Counted from the stretch's first letter, positions 1 through 8,329 are shown. The stretch is 26,229 bases of DNA from an uncultured Lachnospiraceae bacterium (GCA_934371475.1 CAKRNX010000014.1:1-26229), one strand, 5' to 3'. Notes: generated from the letters alone by a model not told the origin. Made by a program: numbers and translations.

Positions 1-1
1 G

Positions 2-97
2 GCCTGCACAGTCATTGTTCCCTGCCTGATGTACGCAATGCTGCTGATCGCCCGTGTTCTGGGCGGAAAGAAGGATGACCCGTCTTCAAATAAATAA
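2..97 (+). CDS. 3' end of a membrane protein (partial, cut by window edge)
   Basis: An open frame enters from the left edge and stops at TAA (95-97). The 31 visible residues are a hydrophobic helix containing VIVPCLMYAMLLIARVL followed by a charged tail, GGKKDDPSSNK. This is typical of a last transmembrane segment with a cytoplasmic C-terminus. A hairpin with a T-run follows at once, which supports a real gene end. The gene converges on the minus-strand gene ending at 127. The family cannot be recognised from so little sequence. Confidence 0.55.
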   Translation, partial: ACTVIVPCLMYAMLLIARVLGGKKDDPSSNK

Positions 98-99
98 GA

Positions 100-128
100 T
101 TGTGCATCAACCTGTTGCACAAATTTTT
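100..128 (+). terminator. Intrinsic terminator after the partial membrane gene
   Basis: A perfect 7-bp inverted repeat (TTGTGCA at 100-106, TGCACAA at 116-122) with a 9-nt loop is followed by A and five Ts (124-128). It sits 2 nt after the plus-strand stop codon, and its T-run overlaps the stop of the convergent gene. The short, AT-rich stem makes it a modest terminator. Confidence 0.5.
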
Positions 129-978
129 ACGCATCCACACTCTCCGGATCAAACCGGTAAAAATAATAGTGACTGTCCTCCGCGAACAATTCGCATCCGG
201 CCTTTTTCAGATAATCATGACTCGTGTAATCTCTTGGCACCACAAGATACTGTGTTCCTGTTTTCTTCAAAGATTTCCGAAATTTCCTTACCGAAACCTT
301 GCGGACGGAACGCAGTGCGTCCAGGATCCTGGCTCTGCGCTTGTAGGTGTTCTTTCCGCTCAGATCCCCCACCACATTGCTGCCTTCGTAATAGAGCAGC
401 GTATTCCGGTCAATGACCAGATACAGAGACGGATCATACTGGCGGATATAAAAGCTCATCTGATCCGGGATCACCACTTTTGGTTCTCCCTCTCCCTGAT
501 AATCTTCATGGATAATGGTACAGATATCCAACACTTCATCCGGCACTTTGTAAAAATTAGAAGGAAGATCCAGATTGTAAATCACATTTCCGTTCACTGA
601 AGAAACTCCGCAGATCAGCGCTACGGCCGCCACGGTCGCCGCCCCCTTCATCCATTTTTTCGGACACAGTTTCACCAGACGGACGAGATAATAGGCCGCT
701 CCAATCAGCGCGGGCAATGCCCAGAAAAATCGATAGTACACAGACTCTTCCACAATCCTCGGAATCAGGATCTTCACGGCCAGCGGATTATACACCGTCA
801 GAGCCAGAAAGACCGTGTAGTACCAGAATACTCTCGCCTCTTTCTGTTTCCTGTCCGCTGCTGTCCATATCATTCCCAGCGCAAAATAAATCAGAAACGG
901 AATCGCCGGTCCCCAGTATTCCCTCAGACATTCCCAGACATAACGGATCCCGGTCTCCGCAATCGATATATTTCCCAT
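127..978 (-). CDS. Uncharacterised membrane protein, 283 aa
   Basis: I do not recognise a characterised function. The first half holds about four hydrophobic segments (IPFLIYFALGMIW, FLALTVYNPLAVKILI, FFWALPALIGAAYYLV, AATVAAVALICGV). From about residue 130 there is a soluble, probably extracytoplasmic domain of some 150 residues rich in Tyr and Asp. The pattern of hydrophobic core, an RFFW-LP motif and then a soluble tail resembles the C-terminal half of large GT-C-like or DUF6077-type membrane proteins; that is a resemblance from memory only. The start is an ATG with a good GAGGAG site 6 nt upstream. The 354-aa membrane gene lies 196 bp upstream on the same strand, so the two may work together or derive from one ancestor. 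Confidence 0.75.
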   Translation of the reverse strand: MGNISIAETGIRYVWECLREYWGPAIPFLIYFALGMIWTAADRKQKEARVFWYYTVFLALTVYNPLAVKILIPRIVEESVYYRFFWALPALIGAAYYLVRLVKLCPKKWMKGAATVAAVALICGVSSVNGNVIYNLDLPSNFYKVPDEVLDICTIIHEDYQGEGEPKVVIPDQMSFYIRQYDPSLYLVIDRNTLLYYEGSNVVGDLSGKNTYKRRARILDALRSVRKVSVRKFRKSLKKTGTQYLVVPRDYTSHDYLKKAGCELFAEDSHYYFYRFDPESVDA

Positions 979-1004
979 ATAGCTACTCCTCTTTCAACAG
1001 TCAG

Positions 1005-1035
1005 ATATTTGCATTCCGCTTTGCCGCATGTTCAC
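1005..1035 (-). repeat. Short dispersed repeat, copy 1
   Basis: Lies in the 196-bp gap between the two membrane genes, about 140 nt past the 354-aa stop. Sixteen bases (1014-1029, TTCCGCTTTGCCGCAT) match 21240-21255 exactly, and about 24 of 31 aligned bases match overall. Read on the minus strand it encodes EHAAKRNANI then a stop, in the same frame as the other copies. The gap also holds CCACAC/GTGTGG arms around position 1100. Confidence 0.4.
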
Positions 1036-1174
1036 AAACACCCAAAAGCGCTCTATCCCATCAGCCGGAATCGCAGCAACACAACTTTTGTTCCACACAC
1101 AGAATTTCAGTGTGGTCAATGCCTTTTGCAAAAGCTTCATATATAAAATTGCTAAACTGTCATAACTTCTGCGG

Positions 1175-2239
1175 TCAGGACGCTCTCAGCACCAGCACAC
1201 CAATCCTGGTCAGAAAGTATGCAAATCCCCAGCACAGGATCGGAAGTATGCTGAACAGATATGCCCGGATCAGCAAAAAACGCCGCCGGAACAGGATCAC
1301 CGGCACTGTCACCGCACTGCCCGCAAACAGCACAATCAGTGATGATCCGGAAAATGTCACCGCTGCCAGACCGGTCAGAAACAGCAAAATCCACGGTGCT
1401 CGATCGTCTTCTTTCTGATAAATCTGCACAGAACAATAAAAAACCATGGGCAGTACCAGGTTGGCCAGGATGGATTTTCCTTCATAAATACGCTGAAACA
1501 GAAACGCTCCCGGCAGATAGATCGTATTGCAGAACAAATTGAGCAGAAACAGAAATACTACCATCAGATCCGCGTATTTCCGGTTTTTCCCTGCAAACAG
1601 CAGTCTTCCGATCCGGTAATAAATCAGATTCGCCACAAGCACATTGATCACAGACATCACTGTTTTCGCCTGCACAATCGCCGGAAGGCCTGTCAGTCTG
1701 GCAATGTAGGCATTGTGCAGCGGATAACAGGAAAATACATACCGCGCCCTGAAATACTTCATCAGCGCACCGGTAAGCGGATTATACCTGCCCAGGCTGT
1801 CCGTATAAACTGATGTGGACGCAACGCTGACATAGTATGCGGCATCCGCACTGCCATCCCAGTATACCGCCACCGCATAGCACTGAAATGCTACCACAGC
1901 AATCAGCACCGGCAGCATCCAGGCATGTGCATGCAGAACAGACGGCAAATGTCTTGCCTGATCTACCCACCATTTTCTCTGTGTCACGCACGCCGCTACA
2001 AGAACCGCCGCCAGAATCACAGTCATCATGACCGTAAACAGCGTCAATGAACATTTTAAAAATACCATCGGCAGACACACAAGTTCAAACAGGCCAAAAT
2101 AGGAAAAATAGCCTGTCACCAGTGCCGCTGTCAGAGATTTCTGATCCCGTTTTACCCATTGAAGCACCAGACTCCCCAGTGCCAGAAAAACTGCAAACTG
2201 CAGGAACGTCCCTCCTGCCATCCATATCATTTTTGTCAT
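1175..2239 (-). CDS. Polytopic membrane protein, possibly DUF6077/GT-C-like, 354 aa
   Basis: The protein is almost wholly hydrophobic, with about nine predicted transmembrane helices. The first acts as a signal anchor (FLQFAVFLALGSLVLQWV). A longer extracytoplasmic loop at about residues 120-190 includes YWDGSADAAYYVSVAST, and an acidic residue in such a loop is a usual feature of GT-C-type glycosyltransferase folds. From memory it resembles DUF6077 proteins, which have no known activity. It ends unusually early, straight after a helix (LTRIGVLVLRAS), with no soluble C-terminal domain, while the next gene supplies four helices and such a domain. The ATG has an AAGGAA site upstream. A good promoter lies about 160 nt upstream. 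Confidence 0.75.
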   Translation of the reverse strand: MTKMIWMAGGTFLQFAVFLALGSLVLQWVKRDQKSLTAALVTGYFSYFGLFELVCLPMVFLKCSLTLFTVMMTVILAAVLVAACVTQRKWWVDQARHLPSVLHAHAWMLPVLIAVVAFQCYAVAVYWDGSADAAYYVSVASTSVYTDSLGRYNPLTGALMKYFRARYVFSCYPLHNAYIARLTGLPAIVQAKTVMSVINVLVANLIYYRIGRLLFAGKNRKYADLMVVFLFLLNLFCNTIYLPGAFLFQRIYEGKSILANLVLPMVFYCSVQIYQKEDDRAPWILLFLTGLAAVTFSGSSLIVLFAGSAVTVPVILFRRRFLLIRAYLFSILPILCWGFAYFLTRIGVLVLRAS

Positions 2240-2398
2240 AACTGTTCCTTATATTCCATTCTTTTTATCAGACAACCAGATATCCATCATCCTGTTTGTC
2301 GACCATTTCTTTCATACCTATCTATGCAATCCATGCAAATACACAAAGCACTTTCTTATCACAACTTTAAATATAAGTAAAATGCTTTATTATATTTT

Positions 2399-2427
2399 AT
2401 TCTATCTGATTTTCCACATTATGACAA
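2399..2427 (-). promoter_or_regulatory. Sigma-A-type promoter for the 354-aa membrane gene
   Basis: On the minus strand, TTGTCA (2422-2427) and TAGAAT (2399-2404) are separated by exactly 17 nt, each one mismatch from consensus. Transcription would begin near 2392, leaving a leader of about 150 nt before the ATG at 2239. Confidence 0.6.
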
Positions 2428-2659
2428 GCGCGGGTGTCCTATTATTATCAGATGCTTATCACAAAACAGTATACTCATTTTATTTCTGCCTATACAGATA
2501 GAATTTTACATTCAAAAATACTCCGGTATTCCTGCTGCGAGGTGCGCGCCATGCATTTGTATGACATATTTCTCCTGCGCACTTCTGCCGAAAAAAATTG
2601 CAGCCCCATCTGAAATTCTATATTTAAGAAAAATATTTCTGTTTCTTCATATAAATTTC

Positions 2660-2688
2660 CAGACTTTTTTTCATCTTTCGTGTATGAT
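2660..2688 (+). promoter_or_regulatory. Sigma-A-type promoter for the YARHG/SH3b gene
   Basis: A weak -35 (CAGACT, 2660-2665) and a good -10 (TATGAT, 2683-2688) are 17 nt apart, with a T-rich spacer. The transcript would have a short leader of about 40 nt that ends in the AGAGAGGAG ribosome site at 2722-2730. Confidence 0.5.
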
Positions 2689-2737
2689 AAAATCAAATGA
2701 GGAAACAAAGTGTGTAAATAAAGAGAGGAGACTTCCT

Positions 2738-3904
2738 ATGACAAAACACAAATTAATGACATCCGCTTTTCTACTGACCGGCATATGCCTGTTTGCAGGC
2801 ACCGGCACTGCACTTGCTGATACTCCCGATGATCTCTGGGAATACACTTACTCCACTGACTCTGACAGCAATATCGTCTATGATTTCAAAGAAGTAGAAG
2901 TAACACTTCCATCCGACTGGGCAGGCAAATGCGGTATGATCATCAATGATTCTGACGTTACCTTCTATCATCTCGGTTCTTACCAGGCCTACAAAGACGA
3001 GGGAACCGTGGGAGGACGTCTCTTCACCCTGGCTTACAGCCAGGACTACCGTTTCACTGACACGGATCCCAGCTACAGCATTATCGGCAGCGCCGAGAGC
3101 GGGATCTACTACCTGTCCATGCCCACCGATGTGCAGGGATACCTCAATGACCAGTCCATTTACGATGAATGGAAAAGCCTGGCCGACGATGTCTCATGGG
3201 TCGAGGATCATATTAAGATCACACACCCGGTAGCGGATATTGTCGATGTAGATCAGATCGCCTCCACCGTATCCGACACCGCAGTTGACGGCTATATTGT
3301 TCCGGACAGCTCCTCAAAAGTGCTTTCCGCTTCTGACCTGAAAGATCTGAATGCAGGACAGCTGCAGATGGCCATCAATGAAATTTATGCAAGACATCAC
3401 CGCCGTTTCGCTACCGCCAGCATCCAGGATTACTTCGACAGCCGCTCCTGGTACTCCGGCACGATCGATGCTTCCAGCTTTGACAGCTCCGTGCTCAGTG
3501 ATACTGAGTGGGCCAACATTACTCTGATGCTCTCACTGATGAACAGTATGACCGGTTCCAGCACCGCTGCCTCTTCTCAAAATGATGTGACCGTTATCGG
3601 AGGTACACAGACAACCGTTGAGACAGAACCGGCAGCTCCCATTGTCAGCTCCTCTGCTACGGGCTCCAACCTGCTTTACACCAATGCCGACGTCAATATG
3701 CGTGCCCAGGCCGTTTCCGGCAGCACCATCGTTGCCGTTGTTCTCAAAGGCCTGGCAGTCAATGTCACCGGTGAGACTGTAAACGGGTGGGTTCCCGTGA
3801 CCGCAGGCGGCATCAGCGGATATATCTATCAGGATTATCTGGTCAGTGCAAGAACAAGCTCCGCGGGTTCTGATACAACTTCTGATATTGTCATTAATCC
3901 GTAA
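2738..3904 (+). CDS. Secreted YARHG and SH3b domain protein, 388 aa
   Basis: Probably an extracytoplasmic protein acting at the cell wall. The N-terminus is a signal peptide: basic MTKHK, a hydrophobic core, and a likely cut after ALA at residue 27. Residues 28-190 form an unassigned region with beta-rich and acidic stretches. A YARHG domain lies at about 198-241 (EIYARHHRRF, then YF-SR-WY), and a bacterial SH3 domain at 313-370 (VNMRAQAV, WVPVTAGG-SGYIYQDYL). The linker at 270-310 is rich in Ser, Thr and Ala. SH3b domains commonly bind peptidoglycan, and YARHG domains are common in surface proteins but poorly understood. The frame extends further upstream, but the ATG at 2738 has the AGAGAGGAG site at good spacing and begins the signal peptide. 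The gene is monocistronic, with its own promoter and a shared terminator. Confidence 0.85.
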   Translation: MTKHKLMTSAFLLTGICLFAGTGTALADTPDDLWEYTYSTDSDSNIVYDFKEVEVTLPSDWAGKCGMIINDSDVTFYHLGSYQAYKDEGTVGGRLFTLAYSQDYRFTDTDPSYSIIGSAESGIYYLSMPTDVQGYLNDQSIYDEWKSLADDVSWVEDHIKITHPVADIVDVDQIASTVSDTAVDGYIVPDSSSKVLSASDLKDLNAGQLQMAINEIYARHHRRFATASIQDYFDSRSWYSGTIDASSFDSSVLSDTEWANITLMLSLMNSMTGSSTAASSQNDVTVIGGTQTTVETEPAAPIVSSSATGSNLLYTNADVNMRAQAVSGSTIVAVVLKGLAVNVTGETVNGWVPVTAGGISGYIYQDYLVSARTSSAGSDTTSDIVINP

Positions 3905-3908
3905 CACC

Positions 3909-3957
3909 AAAAAGCAGTATCTCCGGAAGGATTTTATCCCCGGAAATACTGCTTTTT
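3909..3957. terminator. Bidirectional terminator between the YARHG/SH3b gene and purA
   Basis: A long hairpin has outer arms AAAAAGCAGTAT (3909-3920) and ATACTGCTTTTT (3946-3957) and inner CCGG/CCGG arms. It gives a T-run on both strands, so it serves the plus-strand gene ending at 3904 and the minus-strand purFBA run ending at 3974. Confidence 0.9.
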
Positions 3958-3973
3958 TAATATAGCTTATTTA

Positions 3974-5266
3974 TTATTTGCTAAGCTTGGACTCACGATA
4001 GATGATATCTTCTCTTCCCGGTCCGTTGGATACCATGGTGATCGGATATCCAATCTGCTCTTCTACAAAGTTTACATAGTTCTGGCAGTTCTCAGGCAGT
4101 TCTTCGAACTTTCTGATGCCGCGGATATCGCATTTCCAGCCCGGCAGTTTCTTCCATACCGGTCTTGCCTTTGCAAGCTTCGGAGTGGTCGGGAAATCGG
4201 TGGTCTCCTTACCGTCGATCTCATATCCTACACATACCGGGATCTCATCCAGATATCCCAATGCATCCAGAACGGTAAATGCTACATCCGTAGCGCCCTG
4301 CATTCTGCAGCCATACTTGGTAGCTACACAGTCAAACCATCCCATACGTCTGGGACGTCCCGTTGTTGCGCCGTACTCTCCGCCGTCACCGCCGCGGTCT
4401 CTCAGCTCCTGAGCCTCGTCTCCGAAAATCTCGCTGACAAACTCGCCTGCGCCTACTGCGCTGGAGTATGCCTTGCTGACCGCCACAATCTTTTTGATCT
4501 CATAGGGCGGAATACCGGCACCGATCGCACCATAAGCTGCCAGTGTAGAAGAAGACGTAACCATCGGATAAATTCCGTGATCCGGATCTTTCATCGTGCC
4601 CAGCTGACCCTCTAACAGGACCTTCTTGCCCTCTGCCAGCGCATCATGCAGATAGGTGGATACATCACACACATACGGAGCAATCATGTCTCTGTACTGA
4701 TGCAGCTCCTCCATCAGATCTTCCGGTTTCAGAGCCGGCTTATGATACAGATTGACCAGAGTTGCATTCTTCAGTTCACAGATCCGAACAGTTTTTTCTT
4801 TCAGAATATCATCGTCGAACAACTCGCTGACCTGAAAACCGATTTTGGCATATTTATCTGAATAAAACGGTGCAATACCGGACTTTGTTGATCCAAAGGA
4901 TTTACCACCCAGACGCTCCTCCTCGCACTGGTCAAACAGAATGTGATAGGACATTACTACCTGCGCTCTGTCAGATACCAGAAGCTTCGGAGCCGGCACT
5001 CCACGGTCCACAATACCCTGATATTCTTTGCACAGGATCGGAATATTCAGCGCTACGCCGTTTCCGATCACACTGGTCGTGTGCTGATAAAAAATACCGG
5101 AGGGCAGCGTATGCAACGCAAACTTGCCATACTCATTTACGATTGTATGACCTGCATTGGCTCCTCCCTGAAAGCGCACAATGATATCGGCCTTCTCAGC
5201 CAGCATATCTGTAATCTTGCCCTTTCCCTCGTCTCCCCAGTTTGCTCCAACTACTGCTTCTACCAT
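3974..5266 (-). CDS. purA: Adenylosuccinate synthetase PurA, 430 aa
   Basis: Joins IMP and aspartate using GTP, the first step from IMP to AMP. The P-loop-like N-terminus is GANWGDEGKGK (7-17) with catalytic Asp12, and His40 sits in NAGHT. TTGRPRR near residue 300 is the usual late motif. A longer frame begins at a TTG (5272), but that codon is only 2 nt from AGGAGG; the ATG at 5266 is 8 nt away and gives the normal MVEAVVGANWGDEG start. The AGGAGG overlaps the purB TAG stop, so the two are probably translationally coupled. Two core motifs differ from the usual enzyme: STKSGIAPFYSDK (126-138) in place of the TT-RGIGP-Y-DK form, and EGQLG (219-223) in place of EGAQG. Length is normal and the frame intact, so I read this as a divergent but active subfamily. 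Confidence 0.96.
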   Translation of the reverse strand: MVEAVVGANWGDEGKGKITDMLAEKADIIVRFQGGANAGHTIVNEYGKFALHTLPSGIFYQHTTSVIGNGVALNIPILCKEYQGIVDRGVPAPKLLVSDRAQVVMSYHILFDQCEEERLGGKSFGSTKSGIAPFYSDKYAKIGFQVSELFDDDILKEKTVRICELKNATLVNLYHKPALKPEDLMEELHQYRDMIAPYVCDVSTYLHDALAEGKKVLLEGQLGTMKDPDHGIYPMVTSSSTLAAYGAIGAGIPPYEIKKIVAVSKAYSSAVGAGEFVSEIFGDEAQELRDRGGDGGEYGATTGRPRRMGWFDCVATKYGCRMQGATDVAFTVLDALGYLDEIPVCVGYEIDGKETTDFPTTPKLAKARPVWKKLPGWKCDIRGIRKFEELPENCQNYVNFVEEQIGYPITMVSNGPGREDIIYRESKLSK

Positions 5267-5278
5267 TTCCAATTCCTC

Positions 5279-6712
5279 CTATACATTGATCTCAGCCTTC
5301 ACACCCAGCAGTTCTCTGTTGCGCTCCAGCATCGGATTTACCACATTATTCAGGAAATTATCTACCTGCACTGCCGCACGTCCGGTATATCTTGCCGGAT
5401 CCATGGTTTTCTGCAGTTCTTCCAAAGTCAGGTTAAAGGACGGATCTGCCGCAATCAGTTCCAGCAGGTTATTGTCTTTTCCTTCTTCTTTTACGGTCCG
5501 CCCTGCCTCCATAGAAAGGGTACGGATCTTTTCATGCAGCTCCTGGCGGTCTCCTCCCGCCTTCACCGCATCCATCATAATATTCTCAGTTGCCATAAAG
5601 GGCAGCTCTGATCGCAGTCTCTTCTCGATTACCTTCGGGTATACCTTCAAGCCGTCTGTCACATTCAGGCACAGATCCAGAATACCATCGGTTGCCAGAA
5701 ATCCCTCTGCAACAGAAAGACGCTTGTTCGCAGAATCATCCAGCGTTCTCTCAAACCACTGCACAGAAGAAGTAATGGCCGGATTCAACGCATCAATCAT
5801 CACATAACGGGACAGGGATGCGATACGCTCGCTTCTCATCGGATTTCTCTTGTATGCCATTGCGGAAGATCCGATCTGAGTCTTTTCAAACGGCTCCTCC
5901 ACCTCTTTCAGATGCTGCAGCAGACGGATATCGTTTGACATCTTGTGGGCACTGGCTGCAATCCCTGCCAGCACATTGCAGACTCTGGTATCTACCTTTC
6001 TGGAATAAGTCTGGCCGGATACCGGATAGCACTCTTTGAATCCCATTTTTTCTGCGATCATGGGATCAATTCGATCGATCTTCTCCTGGTCGCCGTCAAA
6101 CAGCTCCAGGAAGCTTGCCTGTGTGCCCGTTGTTCCCTTGGAACCGAGCAATTTCAGCGTAGAGAGTACATACTCCAGATCCTCCAGGTCAATCATAAAC
6201 TCCTGCATCCACAAGGTCGCCCTCTTGCCTACGGTTGTAGGCTGCGCCGGCTGAAAATGGGTAAATGCCAGTGTGGGCAGATCCTTATATTTTTCAGCAA
6301 AATGAGCCAGCTGCGCAATCACATTCACGAGCTTTTTCTTTACCAGTTTCAGTCCTTCCGCCATAATAATAATGTCTGTATTATCTCCCACATAGCAGGA
6401 CGTAGCTCCCAGATGGATGATCGGTTTCGCCTTGGGACACTGCAGGCCAAACGCATAGACATGGGACATCACGTCATGGCGCACTACTTTTTCTCTCTCC
6501 CTGGCCACCTCATAATTGATATCGTCCTGATGATCCTTCATCTCCTGGATCTGCTCATCGGTAATGTCAAGACCCAGCTCTTTCTCTGTCTCTGCCAGTG
6601 CGATCCAAAGTTTTCTCCATGTACGGAACTTCATGTCCGGAGAAAAAATATACTGCATCTCCCTGCTGGCATATCTCTCTGACAGCGGGCTCTGATATCT
6701 GTCTGTACTCAT
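5279..6712 (-). CDS. purB: Adenylosuccinate lyase PurB, 477 aa
   Basis: Cleaves fumarate from SAICAR and from adenylosuccinate, so it works twice in purine synthesis. The fumarate-lyase signature GSSAMAYKRNP is at 281-291, and THFQPAQPT (151-159) carries the catalytic histidine. At 477 aa it is longer than the roughly 430-aa B. subtilis type and matches the longer class that includes the human enzyme (same KRNPMRSE run). The ATG has an AAGGAG site 9 nt upstream. It follows purF by 34 bp and precedes purA by 12 bp on the same strand, consistent with one operon. Confidence 0.96.
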   Translation of the reverse strand: MSTDRYQSPLSERYASREMQYIFSPDMKFRTWRKLWIALAETEKELGLDITDEQIQEMKDHQDDINYEVAREREKVVRHDVMSHVYAFGLQCPKAKPIIHLGATSCYVGDNTDIIIMAEGLKLVKKKLVNVIAQLAHFAEKYKDLPTLAFTHFQPAQPTTVGKRATLWMQEFMIDLEDLEYVLSTLKLLGSKGTTGTQASFLELFDGDQEKIDRIDPMIAEKMGFKECYPVSGQTYSRKVDTRVCNVLAGIAASAHKMSNDIRLLQHLKEVEEPFEKTQIGSSAMAYKRNPMRSERIASLSRYVMIDALNPAITSSVQWFERTLDDSANKRLSVAEGFLATDGILDLCLNVTDGLKVYPKVIEKRLRSELPFMATENIMMDAVKAGGDRQELHEKIRTLSMEAGRTVKEEGKDNNLLELIAADPSFNLTLEELQKTMDPARYTGRAAVQVDNFLNNVVNPMLERNRELLGVKAEINV

Positions 6713-6746
6713 ATTCTGTTTCTCCTTTTCTCACTGAATCCTGATC

Positions 6747-8204
6747 CTATCTGTCATATTCTCCGCGGATGTCCTCTGTAGGCGGATCCATCGGATACAC
6801 TCCGGTGAAACATCCCTTACAGATAGGCAGTCCGTTCACCATCTGCTCCAGCCGCTCAATCTGCAGATAACCGAGGCTGTCGGCGCCGATAATCTGACGG
6901 ATCTCCTCGATACTGCGGTTGTAAGCAATCAGCTGCTCCCGTTCCGGGATATCTGTGCCAAAATAACACGGCCACAGAAATGGTGGGGAACTCACCCGCA
7001 TATGTACTTCTTTCGCTCCGGCATCCCGCAGCATCCGCACAATACGGTCGCTGGTGGTGCCGCGCACAATCGAGTCGTCGATCATAATGATCCTCTTGCC
7101 CGCCACAGCGTCCTTGAGTACGTTCAGCTTGACCTGTACGCCTGACTCTCTGCTGCTCTGCTTCGGCTTGATAAATGTCCTGCCGACATATCCGTTCTTC
7201 ACAAATGCGGTACCGTAGGGAATACCTGACTCCAGCGAATATCCCAGCGCAGCCACGTTTCCGGACTCCGGCACACCTACGACCAGATCTGCCTCTACCG
7301 GCGAATCCATTGCCAGATATCTGCCTGCCTGAAGTCTGGAATTATACACGCTGACTCCATCCATCCGGCTGTCAGGCCGTCCAAAATAAATATATTCAAA
7401 AATACAGCGGGCTGTCTTTTCCTCATCCTCCTGCTTCAGACAATGACGCCTGTCAGACACAATGCCATACTTCGGAGTGATCCTCACAATCTCGCCCGGC
7501 TCCACGTCGCGGATAAACTCCGCTCCTATGGTATCCAATGCGCAGGACTCAGAAGCCAGTACATACGCCTGATCCCGTTTGCCAATGCACAGCGGCTTAA
7601 ATCCGAACGGATCTCTTGCGCCAATCAGCTTTCTGGGAGACATAACAATCAGGGAGTACGCCCCTCTGATCTTCTCCATGGCAGCTGCCACGGCCTCCTC
7701 CGCACTGGCGGTCTTTACTCTCGCTCTGGCGATATGGTACGCAATTACCTCCGAGTCAATCGTCGTCTGGAAAATTGCACCGTCATGGGCAAGCTCCCTG
7801 CGAAGCTCCGGTGCATTCAGCAGATTGCCGTTATGCGCCAGCGCCAGCGTTCCCTTAATATAATTCAGTACCAGCGGCTGCGCATTCTCAATCGTACTGC
7901 CTCCCGCTGTAGAGTAACGCACATGACCCACGCCAATGTCACCTTGTAGGCTTGCAAGCCCTTCTTCCGAGAACACCTCATTCACCAGTCCCATTCCCTT
8001 GGTGCTGAGCACCTTGCCTTTGGGGCCGCGGGTATCACTCACCGCAATACCACAGCTCTCCTGGCCTCTGTGCTGAAGCGCCAGAAGACCATAATAAATG
8101 GAAGAAGCTACATTCTCTCCGGAAAAATCATAAACTCCGAATACGCCGCACTCTTCCCTAAGCTTGTCAGACACATCTTCCTGCACATATCTTCTGTTAT
8201 TCAT
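6747..8204 (-). CDS. purF: Amidophosphoribosyltransferase PurF, 485 aa
   Basis: Makes phosphoribosylamine from PRPP and glutamine, the committed step of purine synthesis. An 18-residue propeptide precedes Cys19 of CGVFGVY, which becomes the N-terminal nucleophile after self-cleavage. The glutaminase domain includes GVGHVRYST and AHNGNL; the PRPP loop is IIMIDDSIVRGTTS (372-385). Cys267, Cys413, Cys462 and Cys465 match the four ligands of the 4Fe-4S cluster of the Bacillus-type enzyme, so oxygen sensitivity is expected. The start has a GAGAGG site 7 nt upstream. It is the first gene of the purFBA run and has its own promoter with a palindromic site. A stem-loop TGCCG/CGGCA lies in the leader at about 8230-8250. 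Confidence 0.97.
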   Translation of the reverse strand: MNNRRYVQEDVSDKLREECGVFGVYDFSGENVASSIYYGLLALQHRGQESCGIAVSDTRGPKGKVLSTKGMGLVNEVFSEEGLASLQGDIGVGHVRYSTAGGSTIENAQPLVLNYIKGTLALAHNGNLLNAPELRRELAHDGAIFQTTIDSEVIAYHIARARVKTASAEEAVAAAMEKIRGAYSLIVMSPRKLIGARDPFGFKPLCIGKRDQAYVLASESCALDTIGAEFIRDVEPGEIVRITPKYGIVSDRRHCLKQEDEEKTARCIFEYIYFGRPDSRMDGVSVYNSRLQAGRYLAMDSPVEADLVVGVPESGNVAALGYSLESGIPYGTAFVKNGYVGRTFIKPKQSSRESGVQVKLNVLKDAVAGKRIIMIDDSIVRGTTSDRIVRMLRDAGAKEVHMRVSSPPFLWPCYFGTDIPEREQLIAYNRSIEEIRQIIGADSLGYLQIERLEQMVNGLPICKGCFTGVYPMDPPTEDIRGEYDR

Positions 8205-8271
8205 CCATAAACCTCTCTGCTGCTTTTTCTGCCGAACCTATTTCCGGCATGCATGTTAGTTTACACTTACT

Positions 8272-8289
8272 ATGTGAACTGTGTCACAT
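8272..8289. promoter_or_regulatory. CRP/Fnr-like palindrome in the purF promoter
   Basis: The sequence is ATGTGA-ACTGTG-TCACAT: perfect 6-bp arms around a 6-nt spacer, containing the exact TGTGA-N6-TCACA form bound by CRP-type regulators. It begins about 10 nt downstream of the -10, near positions +3 to +20, where a bound protein would normally block transcription. A second, imperfect inverted repeat (AGTTCACAT/GTGTAAACT on the minus strand) overlaps it. The regulator is unknown. Confidence 0.5.
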
Positions 8290-8298
8290 TCCGTGAAA

Positions 8299-8327
8299 AT
8301 TATAGCCTATAACATGGCAGAAAGCAA
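8299..8327 (-). promoter_or_regulatory. purF: Sigma-A-type promoter for purFBA
   Basis: On the minus strand a perfect TATAAT (8299-8304) lies 17 nt from TTGCTT (8322-8327). The -35 is weak but the -10 and spacing are ideal. It begins 2 nt past the stop of the upstream TPR-like gene, so purFBA can be expressed separately from the nrdR-side genes. Confidence 0.65.
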
Positions 8328-8329
8328 GC

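Larger units (their letters stand above)
2240..2737. other. AT-rich divergent intergenic region, 498 bp
   Basis: No convincing gene. It holds the two outward-facing promoters listed separately, a repeated CTTATCACAA decamer (near 2355 and 2455), and ATCTGAT/ATCAGAT arms between them. A 72-codon minus-strand frame covers 2490-2708, but it begins with TTG, has no Shine-Dalgarno site and overlaps the opposite promoter, so I do not call it. Confidence 0.6.

Noticed and set aside
2490..2708. 72-codon minus-strand frame in the 2240-2737 gap
   Set aside because: It begins with TTG, has no Shine-Dalgarno site, overlaps the promoter of the opposite gene and resembles no known protein.
5267..5272. TTG start for PurA at 5272
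   Set aside because: It lies 2 nt from AGGAGG, too close. The ATG at 5266 has 8-nt spacing and gives the conserved N-terminus.
8230..8240. PurR PurBox in the purF leader
   Set aside because: Only the CCGAAC core matches. The AT-rich flanks and the required second box are missing, and the core is part of a small TGCCG/CGGCA hairpin.
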